From: CBDUQI01 sp965369325
Lineage (GTDB): Bacteria > Pseudomonadota > Gammaproteobacteria > Steroidobacterales > JBCBZW01
DNA length: 33,089 nucleotides
Assembly (NCBI GenBank): GCA_965369325.1
Contig: CBDUQI010000044.1
Location: 1-33,089 of the forward strand
Reading direction: 5' to 3'
Each line of letters begins with the position of its first letter. The first letter of the stretch is position 1. The position numbers were made by a program, and so were the translations under genes. Positions 23,137 through 31,938 of the stretch are shown in pieces. The notes beneath the pieces were generated by a model, which was not told the DNA's origin, searched no databases, and worked only from the letters and a program-made list of their open reading frames with translations.

Positions 23137-24208
23137 TTCGCCCACCTTGATCACGCGGCTGACGCCGCTGCTGCGTTTTACCGAGATGCGTGTGCGGATG
23201 TTTCTGCGCGAGCCAGAGGCGGTATTCTGGGTGCTGGTGTTTCCGCTGGTACTGGCGCTGATTCTAGGCTGGGCATTTCGCGACAGTGCGCCGTCGCCGG
23301 AAACTATCGGTGTGCTGCACACCGGTGAGACGTCAATGCTCACGCAGTTGATCCACGACGACACCCTGCTGGAGGCCAACGTGTTCGCCGAGGAGGAGGC
23401 CGCGATGACGGCGTTGCGGCGAGGGCACATTGCGGTGCTGTTGGTGGTACCGCAGGGGTGGCACGGGCAGGCCGGCTATGAGGGGCTGACGCTGCGGCTC
23501 GATCCGCAACGCCCCGAGTCGGAGCTGGCACGTCTGCGCCTGGACCGGGCGCTGGGGCGGGCGCAGGACACCGCCCCAGGCTATTCCGTGCAACTGGTGC
23601 AGGACACGGGTTCGCGCTATATCGACTGGCTGTTCCCCGGCTTGCTGGGGATGAACCTGATGGGCACGGGTATTTGGTCGATTGGTTTTGCCATTGCCGA
23701 TATGCGACAGAAAAAACTGCTGCGCCGGTTTTTGGTTACACCGATGCCGCGCAGCGCTTTTTTGTGGTCTTTTATCATGGCGCGTGGCGTGTTTCTGGTG
23801 GTGGAGCTGCTGGCGCTGATGGCATTTGCACTGCTGGTGCTGAAAATTCCCATGCATGGCTCGGTGGTGGGATTTGCATTAGTGTGCTTGCTCGGCACGC
23901 TGTGCTTCGCAGCGCTGGGCCTGCTGGTCGCCGCTCGCCCGCGTACGCTGGAAGGCGTGTCGGGCTTGATGAACGCGGCGATGTTGCCGATGTGGCTGTT
24001 TTCGGGCGTGTTCTTTGCCTACGAACGCTTTCCGGAAGTTACCCATCCGTTTATTCAGGCATTGCCCCTCACCGCGCTCAACGATGCGCTAAGGATGCAG
24101 ATGCTGGATGGCGCCACGCTCATTCAGTTGCTGCCGCAGCTCGGTGTGATGGTGGCCTGGACCCTGGTCTCGTTCGTGCTGGCGATTGTGATATTTCGAT
24201 GGGAGTAG
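23129..24208 (+). CDS. ABC-2 type transporter permease
   Basis: A 359-residue membrane subunit paired with the ATPase just upstream. A first transmembrane segment at about 31-50 (AVFWVLVFPLVLALILGWAF) is followed by a periplasmic part of about 120 residues (up to LVQDTGSRYIDWLFPG). Five further segments follow: around 175-195, LWSFIMARGVFLVVELLALMAFALLVLKI, SVVGFALVCLLGTLCFAALGLLVAARP, GLMNAAMLPMWLFSGVFFAYERFPE and LLPQLGVMVAWTLVSFVLAIVIF. The signature GLLGMNLMGTGIWSIGFAIADMRQKKLLRRF is the typical ABC-2 family block. It ends 6 bases before the convergent kinase stop. Confidence 0.9.
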   Translation: MADSPTLITRLTPLLRFTEMRVRMFLREPEAVFWVLVFPLVLALILGWAFRDSAPSPETIGVLHTGETSMLTQLIHDDTLLEANVFAEEEAAMTALRRGHIAVLLVVPQGWHGQAGYEGLTLRLDPQRPESELARLRLDRALGRAQDTAPGYSVQLVQDTGSRYIDWLFPGLLGMNLMGTGIWSIGFAIADMRQKKLLRRFLVTPMPRSAFLWSFIMARGVFLVVELLALMAFALLVLKIPMHGSVVGFALVCLLGTLCFAALGLLVAARPRTLEGVSGLMNAAMLPMWLFSGVFFAYERFPEVTHPFIQALPLTALNDALRMQMLDGATLIQLLPQLGVMVAWTLVSFVLAIVIFRWE

Positions 24209-24214
24209 CAGTGC

Positions 24215-26656
24215 TTAGCTACCCGCCTGCGGCGCTGCGTTGCTAATGCGCTCAGCGCGTTGCTCGAAGGCTATCGCCTGTGCGTCGCGGTCCGTCGCGC
24301 GCATCAGCCGCGCGTAGTTTTGCAACATCGGTAACAACCAGCTGTCGTTTTCGCCGCGTGCCTCCACCATCATGGCGAGTGCATCCGCCAGCAATGCCTC
24401 AGCCTCATCGTATCGCTCCAGGCTCAGCATCAACGATGCTTTAAACGTCATCGCCTGCGAAATACGCGGATGTTCGCGGCCCAGTGCGGCGCCGCGAATC
24501 TCGATAATGCGATCGACCAGCGGCAAGGCTTCAGCCGGGCGCTCCGCCTTGGCGTAAAGTACGCTCAGATCGGTTAGGCTGGCGGCGATCCGCGGATGAT
24601 CGGGGCCGTACACTTTCTCGCGGATGCTCAGCGCTTCGCGGCTTTTTGCTTCCGCCTCGTCCCAGCGCTTCAGATCACCCAGCTCGAAGCCCATATTGGC
24701 GATCAGGTTGGCCGTGTCGGGGTGCTCGCGCCCGTACACAGCTTCGCTGATCGGCAGTGCCTGGTGCAGAATTTCCAGCGCCTTTTCGTGATTGCCCCGG
24801 CGGTTCTCCACAACCGCCAGATCGTTCAGGTTGGCGGCGGTCCACGGGTGTCTTGGGCCACCAATCTGCATGATCAGTTCTTGTGCGCGACGAAATATCA
24901 GCTCGGCCTCGTCGTAGTGTTTTTTCGAAAACAGGTTACCGCCCTTGGCGCTCAGCACCTCGTAGTAGGCGAAGCTGAGCTCGCCTTCGGTACGTGCCCG
25001 TACCTGCATCGCTTGATCCAGTAGTTGACCAGCCCGCTCGTGCTCCCCCTGCCAGAAATGCAGCATGCCCTGCGCCATCAGGGCGTTGCCGAGTGTATCG
25101 CTGACCGAGGATGATTCTGGGTCCCCGGCGAGGCGGGCAGCAACGCTCGTTGTCGGATCGCCATGTGCAGCATCGTAGCCCAGCACCTCAAGCGCTTCAG
25201 AAATACTGATTTGCGCGGCTTCGTACTCACCCTTCAGTGTTTGCACGCTGCCAAGTTCACTAAGGCTGGCGGCAAGTGCCGCCGCCTCACCGCCTTCGCG
25301 AGTGAGTTGCGCGGCCCGGCTGGCCAACGGCAAGGCCTCGTCAAACAGGCCGAGATTGCGATGTACCTGAGAGATGGTGCGCATCAAGCGCGCACGAATT
25401 TGCGGTTGTTCCTGCAATTGGTCTTCTAACTGCGGGCTGGCTCGTCGCAGCACTTCCAGCACGGTGAGGCGCTCGCCACGTGAGCGATCCGGGCTGGCTT
25501 GGCGAAACATGTCGACTAGAAAGTCCGACACCTGCTGTGCTGCGGTGGCTTCACGTAGTGCGTGTGCTTCGGCTTTTTGCGCGCGTACCAGCCCGACCAC
25601 GGCGGCGGTTGTTCCTGCGACCATCGCGAGTGCCGCCAGTCCAGTCATCAGCAACGGCACCTTGTGCCGTGCCCACAAGCGACCCATTTGGTAGGCCAAG
25701 CTGGGGGGGCGCGCGGTCACCGCTTGATGGTTTAAAAATCGCTCAAGATCATCCGCCATCGCCGCAGCGGAGCTGTAGCGGCGCGTACGGTCTTTTTCCA
25801 TCGCCCGCATGGTGATCCAGTCCAGATCTCCGCGCAGCTCGCGCCGCAACCCCTTAGGTGTGGTGCGTCGGGCGTCGGCAATCTCGTGCTTGCCGTGCAG
25901 GCCGGTCAGGCGTGTGGAGGGGGTGGGCACGTTGGTCTCGCGGATTCGGATTGACAGTGCGGCGGCCGGGCCACCGCTGGTCTCGTAGGGCAGCGCGCCC
26001 ACCAGCAGCTCGTAGAGCATCACGCCCAGGCTGTAGATATCGGTGCGGGTGTCCACATCCAGCTCGGTGCCTTCGGCCTGCTCCGGGCTCATGTACTGCG
26101 GCGTGCCCAGCATGAATCCCGCACGGGTCACCAGGGTTTTGTCGGTGAGGCTGCCTGCGACGGCTTTGGCGATACCAAAGTCAATCACTTTGGGCGTGGC
26201 CTCGTTCTGACCAACCGTTACCAGCACATTGGATGGCTTCAGGTCCCGATGAATCACGCCCTTTTGGTGTGCGTGCTGGATGGCTCGGCACACATCAACG
26301 ATAAGGCCAACGCGATCGCGCGTGGTAAGTTTGTGCTGGTCGCAGTACTGCGCGATGCTTACCCCGCGTACCAATTCCATCGCAAAATATGGGCGACCGT
26401 GCTCGGTCGAGCCCGCATCCAGTACCTTGGCGATGCACGGATGGTCCATCACCGCCAGCGCCTGACGTTCGGACTCGAACCGAGCAATGACCTCGCGGGT
26501 ATCCATGCCCAGTTTAATGATCTTAAGTGCGACGCGCCGACGGATAGGCTCGCTTTGCTCCGCTAGCCACACCACGCCCATACCGCCTTCGCCCAGCCGC
26601 TCGCGCAGGCGGTATGGGCCTATTTGCGATTTCTCGTCAAAGTCCTTGTGATCCAT
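24215..26656 (-). CDS. Transmembrane Ser/Thr protein kinase with TPR repeats
   Basis: An 813-residue Hanks-type kinase. Residues 14-315 are the kinase domain: GEGGMGVVW (22-30), ATP-binding Lys45 in VALKIIK, catalytic HRD at 136-138 in IHRDLKPSN, DFG at 159-161 and GTPQYMSPEQ (185-193) for the activation loop. All key residues are intact. A transmembrane segment at about 333-357 (VPLLMTGLAALAMVAGTTAA...) places the rest on the far side of the membrane, unless topology differs. Residues 360-813 carry many TPRs of the kind IRRAQEL...HPWTAANLNDLAVVENRRGNHEKALEI. The layout matches the PknB-like TPR kinases common in Planctomycetes and some gammaproteobacteria. AGGAGGAA six bases before ATG 26656 is a very strong ribosome site. 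Targets unknown; the divergent GNAT gene and the ABC pair are its neighbours. Confidence 0.92.
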   Translation of the reverse strand: MDHKDFDEKSQIGPYRLRERLGEGGMGVVWLAEQSEPIRRRVALKIIKLGMDTREVIARFESERQALAVMDHPCIAKVLDAGSTEHGRPYFAMELVRGVSIAQYCDQHKLTTRDRVGLIVDVCRAIQHAHQKGVIHRDLKPSNVLVTVGQNEATPKVIDFGIAKAVAGSLTDKTLVTRAGFMLGTPQYMSPEQAEGTELDVDTRTDIYSLGVMLYELLVGALPYETSGGPAAALSIRIRETNVPTPSTRLTGLHGKHEIADARRTTPKGLRRELRGDLDWITMRAMEKDRTRRYSSAAAMADDLERFLNHQAVTARPPSLAYQMGRLWARHKVPLLMTGLAALAMVAGTTAAVVGLVRAQKAEAHALREATAAQQVSDFLVDMFRQASPDRSRGERLTVLEVLRRASPQLEDQLQEQPQIRARLMRTISQVHRNLGLFDEALPLASRAAQLTREGGEAAALAASLSELGSVQTLKGEYEAAQISISEALEVLGYDAAHGDPTTSVAARLAGDPESSSVSDTLGNALMAQGMLHFWQGEHERAGQLLDQAMQVRARTEGELSFAYYEVLSAKGGNLFSKKHYDEAELIFRRAQELIMQIGGPRHPWTAANLNDLAVVENRRGNHEKALEILHQALPISEAVYGREHPDTANLIANMGFELGDLKRWDEAEAKSREALSIREKVYGPDHPRIAASLTDLSVLYAKAERPAEALPLVDRIIEIRGAALGREHPRISQAMTFKASLMLSLERYDEAEALLADALAMMVEARGENDSWLLPMLQNYARLMRATDRDAQAIAFEQRAERISNAAPQAGS

Positions 26657-26748
26657 CGCCAGTTCCTCCTGCCAGGCAAATCATCCGCCAGACGGGTGCC
26701 GGACTCAACCCCGTGCACCTACCGCCAAGTTGCGGTATAAGCAATTCT

Positions 26749-27225
26749 ATGAGTAATCTGGTGAAAGCAACGCCCGCGCATCTCCTTCAGATGCATGGCT
26801 GGTTTGCTGATGCGCAGGCGACCCTGTCCTGGGGCGGCCCGCAGTTTCGCTTCCCGTTTGATGAGGCCAGCTTTCTCGAAGATACGCAGATCGGTCAGTT
26901 GCACTCGTTTGCGATGCTGGAGCAACCACCCACAGCGCCTGCCCTGCTGGGGTTTGGGCAAACCTATGTGCGCGAGGGGCGGGCGCATCTGGGGCGCCTT
27001 GCCATTGCACCGGGCAATCGAGGCCGTGGTCTCGGTAAACAGCTGGTGCGCGGCCTGATGGCGCAGGGCACCGGTTTGTTTTCGCTTAACCAATACTCGC
27101 TGTTTGTGCTGCCAGACAATGCTGCGGCCATCGCCTGTTATCGTGCCTGCGGCTTCGATTTCCAGCCCTATCCGGGCAAGGAGACGTTCGCCGTGCGGAT
27201 GGACTACATGGTGTGCGCGCCGTAA
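26749..27225 (+). CDS. GNAT-family N-acetyltransferase
   Basis: A 158-residue acetyl-CoA-dependent N-acetyltransferase. I choose ATG 26749 (MSNLVKATPAHLLQMHGWFA); the frame is open further up to 26614, but that would overlap the divergent kinase. GNAT landmarks are a beta4 HLGRLAIAP, then GNRGRGLGKQLVRGLMAQG with the acetyl-CoA-binding Q/R-x-x-G-x-G/A loop, and the late LFVLPDNAAAIACYRACGFDFQP. Length is usual for the family. The substrate, an amine on a small molecule, tRNA or protein, cannot be told. Its stop codon ends at 27225 and the convergent RND permease stop begins at 27226, so there is no intergenic space and no room for a private terminator. Confidence 0.88.
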   Translation: MSNLVKATPAHLLQMHGWFADAQATLSWGGPQFRFPFDEASFLEDTQIGQLHSFAMLEQPPTAPALLGFGQTYVREGRAHLGRLAIAPGNRGRGLGKQLVRGLMAQGTGLFSLNQYSLFVLPDNAAAIACYRACGFDFQPYPGKETFAVRMDYMVCAP

Positions 27226-30200
27226 CTATGCGGCCGGCTCCGGATCGCGCCCCAGCAACAGATCGCGACCATTGCGTGCGGTGCGCTTGAAGTCCTCCAA
27301 CATGAGGTACAGCGACGGAATCAGAAACAGCGTGATCACCGTTGCAAAGATAATACCGAAGCTAATCGAGATGGCCATCGGGATCACCCACTGCGCCTGA
27401 ACGCTCTTTTCCATCATGATTGGCATTAGCCCGCCAGCGGTGGTTAGCGAGGTAAGCACGATGGCACGGAATCGATTAACGCCCGATTGCACCACGGCCT
27501 CTTTCAGCGCCATGCCGGATTGGCGGGCCTTATTGATAAAGTCCACCATGATCAGGCTGTCGTTTACCACCACGCCGGCCAGCGCGATCAGCCCGAACAT
27601 TGAGAACATGCTGAGCGCCTTGCCCATCACCAGATGGCCAATGACCGCGCCGACCAGCCCGAACGGAATTACCGACATGATGATCAGCGGCTGGCTGTAG
27701 GAGCGCAGCGGGATGGCGATCAGCGCGTAAATGAGGAACATCGCAGCAATTGAGGCGAGAGTCAGATTTTTGATCAACTCCACTTCCTCCAGGCTGGCGC
27801 CCTCAAGCGAGTAGTTCACGCCGGGATGACGGGCAAGCAATTCAGGGATGAACGATTCTTCCAGTTCCTTAATCACATCCCCAGGCTGGACCAGTTCCGG
27901 ATCGATGTCGGCCGAGACCGTCACCGTGCGTTTGCGATTCTGTCGGCCGATGCTGGAGTAGGCGTTACCGTAGTCGATGGTGGCAACCGAGGCGAATGGC
28001 ACTTGGTCGCCGGCATCGGTGCGAATGCGCATGTTTTCAAGATCCGCCACCGAGCGGCGCTCCTGCACAGGGAAGCGCACCATCACTTTTAGTTCATCTT
28101 TGCCGCGTTGAATGCGCTGCACTTCCTCGCCATAGAAGGCCTGGCGCACCTGACGCCCGAGTGAGTTGAGGTCCAGGCCCAACGCTTCGGCCTCCGGTCG
28201 AATGCTAAGGCGAATTTCCTGCCCGCCGGCGCTGGTGGAATCGCGGATATCGAATACGCCATCGTACTCTGCCAGCTTGTCGCGCAAACGGGCGGCGGCA
28301 GACTCCAGGCTTGGCAGTTCGCTACCGGTGAGGTTGAAGCTAAGCGGTGCGCCACCGCCGATATTGTCGCCGGCGGAGAAGGTCATCTTCTTCACCCCGG
28401 GCACTTCACCTACGCGTTCGCGCCACATCTCGGTAATTTCCTCGCCGTTCAGCGCGCGGTTTTCATCCAGTGGCATTTCCGCGAACACCTGTCCGCCGGT
28501 ATCCCCATTGGTAAATACCCCAACATGATTAATCGGCTCGTCCTGGTCGGGGAACCGGGCTGCGTGATCCGCATTGATGGCCAGCGCAGCGCCTTCCAAT
28601 CGCGCAAGCGCCTCGTTGCGTACTGACGGTGCGCTGCCATCCTGCATCGTGAGCTCCACGAAAATAAAATCGCCAGGGACTTCGGGAAAAATAACGGTGC
28701 GCACCAGGCCTCCGCCAATGATGCCGCTAGTGAGGATCAGCACCGCCAGAAACACGCTAAAGGTGACCCCGCGATTGTCCAACGCTTTGGACAGCAGAGG
28801 CTTATACAGTGAATGGGTAAGATGCAGGAAGCCATGCTGAAAGCGGCGCTGCATGCGCTGGAAGAACCGCGGAATGCGACCGAGTAAACTTATCGGTCTG
28901 TCCGGATCGAACAGAGCCTGCTCATCCACCGGTTTAATCTTGGCGTGCGCCAGATGTGCTGGGAGAATCAGCTTCGATTCGATCAGCGAGAAAAACAGTG
29001 CGAACACCACCACCATGGACATGGCCTCGAAAAACGGGCCGACCACACCGCCAACAAACAGCATAGGCATAAACGCGGCGATGGTGGTTAAGACGCCAAA
29101 GGTCGCGGCAACTGCCACGCTGTGGGTGCCCTTGATGACATTGTCCAGCGTGTGGCCGTCGGCCCGGATACGCGTGTAGATACTCTCGCCGATAATAATC
29201 GCATCGTCGACGACTATTCCCAGCACCAGAATGAAAGCGAACAGACTGATGACGTTGACGCTGACTGGGATCGGTCCTAGAGGCATCAGCCACAAGGTGC
29301 CGAAGAAAGCGACCGGGATGCCCACCACAACCCAAAACGCTACCTTATACCGCAAGAAAAGCGAGAGGATGACAAACACGAGCAGTGCGCCTTGAAATAG
29401 ATTTTTTATCATCATGTCCAAGCGCCCGCGCAAGTAGTGCGAGCGGTCTACCCAGGACTCCAGTTTGACGGCGGTCGGCAGGCTCTTGGACTTTTTCTCC
29501 ACGTACTCGCGGACGGCGGCTGCGGTTTCCAGCTCGTTCTGATCGCCGCCGGCCATCACGCGCAACATAACGGTGGTCTCGCCGTTGAAGCGGCCGAACT
29601 CTTCGGTCTCCACAAAGCCATCACGAATGGTGGCGATGTCTCCGACGTTCAGTCGGGTGCCATCAGGATAGGTGCGAAGTACCAGCCCTGCGTACTGCGC
29701 GCCGGTGTACACCTGCCCTTCGGTACGTAGCAGAATGTCGCCGCCCCTGGTGTTGATCTCCCCGCCCGGCAGGTCCACCGATGAGGCGCTGATTGCCCGC
29801 GCTACCTCCGCCATGGTCAGGCCATACTCGCGCAGGTTGGCCTCGGAGACCTCGATGCTGATTTCGTAGTCGCGATCACCCAGGATCTGCACATCGTTTA
29901 CCGATGGGATCAGCATGAGGTCGTCGCGAATGTCCTGCGCCAGCGTCTTGCGCGTATGCTCGTCCAGATTGCCATAAACGGCCAGGAACACGACGTGGAC
30001 GGGCACCTCCTGTTTTGAGATCACGGGCTTTTCGCTCAAACCCGGGAACGTAGCGATGGCATCGACGCGAGTTTTGATGTCCGCCAGCGCGTTGTCCAGA
30101 TCGGCGTCGCTGGAGACTTCGATGACCACCGTGCCTGAACCCTCACGGGCAGTGGAGTTGATCTCCACGATCTCATCGATGTCTTGCACCGCCTCTTCGA

Positions 30201-30426
30201 TCTTGATCACCACCCCTTCTTCCACTTCCTGTGGCGCGGCGCCGGGGTAGGCTACGACCACCTGGATGTTGTTTAGCTCAAAGTCAGGGGTGGTTTGTTT
30301 GCGGATATTGATTGCCGACAGAATGCCGAACGCAAGAATAAGAAGCATCAACAAATTGGCGGCCACGTGGTTGCCGGCGAACCACGCGATGATGCCGGTC
30401 TGTTGGGTAGTGAATTTGCTACTCAT
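27226..30426 (-). CDS. RND efflux transporter permease (AcrB/HAE1-like)
   Basis: A 1066-residue inner-membrane pump subunit of the Resistance-Nodulation-Division family. The N-terminal transmembrane helix (NLLMLLILAFGILSAINIR) leads to a large periplasmic porter domain, then a block of helices. LGIVVDDAIIIGESIYTRI carries the paired Asp residues of the proton relay. A second half starts near VTFSVFLAVLILTSGIIGGGL. The conserved ends AIPLRSYSQPLIIMSVIPFG and LIALAGVVVNDSLIMVDFIN are present, and length is within the family range. It exports drugs, lipids or metabolites across the envelope together with the adaptor encoded just upstream on the same strand; the two genes overlap by 4 bases (30423-30426). 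No TolC-type outer-membrane gene is in the window, so it presumably borrows one. Confidence 0.95.
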   Translation of the reverse strand: MSSKFTTQQTGIIAWFAGNHVAANLLMLLILAFGILSAINIRKQTTPDFELNNIQVVVAYPGAAPQEVEEGVVIKIEEAVQDIDEIVEINSTAREGSGTVVIEVSSDADLDNALADIKTRVDAIATFPGLSEKPVISKQEVPVHVVFLAVYGNLDEHTRKTLAQDIRDDLMLIPSVNDVQILGDRDYEISIEVSEANLREYGLTMAEVARAISASSVDLPGGEINTRGGDILLRTEGQVYTGAQYAGLVLRTYPDGTRLNVGDIATIRDGFVETEEFGRFNGETTVMLRVMAGGDQNELETAAAVREYVEKKSKSLPTAVKLESWVDRSHYLRGRLDMMIKNLFQGALLVFVILSLFLRYKVAFWVVVGIPVAFFGTLWLMPLGPIPVSVNVISLFAFILVLGIVVDDAIIIGESIYTRIRADGHTLDNVIKGTHSVAVAATFGVLTTIAAFMPMLFVGGVVGPFFEAMSMVVVFALFFSLIESKLILPAHLAHAKIKPVDEQALFDPDRPISLLGRIPRFFQRMQRRFQHGFLHLTHSLYKPLLSKALDNRGVTFSVFLAVLILTSGIIGGGLVRTVIFPEVPGDFIFVELTMQDGSAPSVRNEALARLEGAALAINADHAARFPDQDEPINHVGVFTNGDTGGQVFAEMPLDENRALNGEEITEMWRERVGEVPGVKKMTFSAGDNIGGGAPLSFNLTGSELPSLESAAARLRDKLAEYDGVFDIRDSTSAGGQEIRLSIRPEAEALGLDLNSLGRQVRQAFYGEEVQRIQRGKDELKVMVRFPVQERRSVADLENMRIRTDAGDQVPFASVATIDYGNAYSSIGRQNRKRTVTVSADIDPELVQPGDVIKELEESFIPELLARHPGVNYSLEGASLEEVELIKNLTLASIAAMFLIYALIAIPLRSYSQPLIIMSVIPFGLVGAVIGHLVMGKALSMFSMFGLIALAGVVVNDSLIMVDFINKARQSGMALKEAVVQSGVNRFRAIVLTSLTTAGGLMPIMMEKSVQAQWVIPMAISISFGIIFATVITLFLIPSLYLMLEDFKRTARNGRDLLLGRDPEPAA

Positions 30427-31640
30427 GGCTGTCGCGCCAAATTGTTGCCGGCATCGCTATCGTTACCGCCGCTGTCGCCGTCAGCCTCGGCATGACGGAC
30501 GGCATCGTCCTCGGCGCCGTGGATACGCACCCGCATGCCGTTGATGGGGGAGGCGATGTTCGTCAGTGCGACTTGTTCGCCCGCGCTGACGCCGCCGGAG
30601 AGATAGGCGTACTCGCCGTCCGAGCGCAGCACCTGCACGGTCCGGCGCTGTAGCTGGTTCTCGGCGTCGACCAGCAGCAACTGGTCGCTGCCGCGCAATA
30701 CACCGCGCGGTACGCGAATTAGGTTAGAGAACGTGTTGCCCTGAATCTGCGCGCGCACGAAACTGCCGATGGGCAGCGGTATGCCATCAGCTTGTTTTTC
30801 ACTGAGGCAGTAGGGATCGTCGATGCGTGCGACGGCATAGGTCACACGGGTGGTTTCATCCACAACGCCCTCGGTGCGGGTAATGCGCGCGGACCACTCC
30901 TGCAACTGGCCCTTGCGGGTGGCCTGCAACATCACGGCCGGACCATCCTGATCGTCAGTGCTGCCCACGCCGGGCAGTTTCACAAAAGCCAGATCACGAT
31001 CGGTCAGGGGTAGACGCACCTCGGCGTAGTCGGTGGCGAAGGCCACGCCCAGCCGGGTGCCCGGCGTTACGTACTGACCGATGTCCACATCTTTGCTGCG
31101 TACGATGCCGGCGTACGGCAAGCGGATATAGGTGCGTTGCAGATCGCGTTCTGCCCGGGTGAGCCCGGCACGGGCAGATGCAAGCGCAGCGGCCGCCGAG
31201 GCCACCTCCGATTCGGCCTGATACCCTTTTTCGCGCAGTCTGATCGCGCCATCGTGCTCAATCTCGCGCTGCTTAAGCAGCGCTTTGGCTTGATCGACCG
31301 CCACCGAGTAGTTGCTGGGATCAATGCGCATCAGCACCTCGTTGCGCGCGAACTGCCCACCGGCGATGAACGTGTCGGAAACGCTGACGATGGCGCCCGA
31401 CAGTTCCGCGCTTAGCAGCGTCTCTGTGCGCGGGCGCACGGTGCCCTGCGTGTCCACTGTGAATGCCACCGTGGTGTTGGCCAGCGGCAGTACATCCACC
31501 AGAAGATCCAACTCGTCGATGTCTTTCTTCTCGGGCGGCGGCTTCATACTGACCAGTGCCTTCGCGCCGAGTGCGGCGACGGCAATGATGCTGAGGCTCA
31601 GTACAAACCGCGCGCTTCGTCGTTTGAGGGAGCGACTCAT
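30423..31640 (-). CDS. RND efflux periplasmic adaptor subunit
   Basis: A 405-residue membrane-fusion protein from ATG 31640; a TTG at 31655 would add five residues (frame MESHAMSRS if TTG is read as Met), and GGAA lies 10 bases before ATG 31640. Residues 10-33 are an N-terminal membrane or signal helix (ARFVLSLSIIAVAALGAKAL). The body follows the MexA/HlyD plan: barrel-sandwich strand GTVRPRTETLLSAELSGAIVSVS, a helical hairpin (KALLKQREIEHDGAIRLREK...VASAAAALASARAGLTRAERDL) and the return strand TYIRLPYAGIVRSKDVDIGQYVTPGT. A beta-barrel and membrane-proximal domain follow, ending RVRIHGAEDDAV and a polar tail. It joins the RND permease to an outer-membrane channel. The stop overlaps the start of the permease gene, so both are translated from one mRNA. 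Confidence 0.92.
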   Translation of the reverse strand: MSRSLKRRSARFVLSLSIIAVAALGAKALVSMKPPPEKKDIDELDLLVDVLPLANTTVAFTVDTQGTVRPRTETLLSAELSGAIVSVSDTFIAGGQFARNEVLMRIDPSNYSVAVDQAKALLKQREIEHDGAIRLREKGYQAESEVASAAAALASARAGLTRAERDLQRTYIRLPYAGIVRSKDVDIGQYVTPGTRLGVAFATDYAEVRLPLTDRDLAFVKLPGVGSTDDQDGPAVMLQATRKGQLQEWSARITRTEGVVDETTRVTYAVARIDDPYCLSEKQADGIPLPIGSFVRAQIQGNTFSNLIRVPRGVLRGSDQLLLVDAENQLQRRTVQVLRSDGEYAYLSGGVSAGEQVALTNIASPINGMRVRIHGAEDDAVRHAEADGDSGGNDSDAGNNLARQP

Positions 31641-31655
31641 GGCGTGAGATTCCAA

Positions 31656-31938
31656 ATGGGGGCAATGTACGTATTGTACGCAATCGCTCGGGCGGAAACG
31701 CCTAAATTAAACAGATAATTGGGCTATCGAAACGGTACATACGGCGCCGCGAGGGTGGTTGCAAGCTCCCCGCCCGTTCCAGAGCACCCGCCGCGTGCTC
31801 GCCTCGCTGGTCGCTTACGATCGCGCCGAACTCGTGGCCTAAGGAAGGCTGTGGTGACGTCCGCTGTGTTCCTGGGTTAGGCTAGCGTGATGCGCGTTTT
31901 CACAAATTCGACCCCGCGCCGTGGCAGCCGGATCTGAC
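31656..31938 (-). promoter_or_regulatory. Regulatory gap upstream of the RND operon, candidate promoter and direct repeat
   Basis: About 280 bases between divergent genes. On the minus strand TACAAT (31678-31673) is a good -10 box, about 33 bases before the adaptor ATG. The -35 is weak (GCGTTT at 17 bases). The -10 lies in a short direct repeat, CGTACAAT followed by ACGTACAT, which could be an operator for a local repressor; none is encoded nearby. The rest of the gap holds nothing I recognise. Confidence 0.35.
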
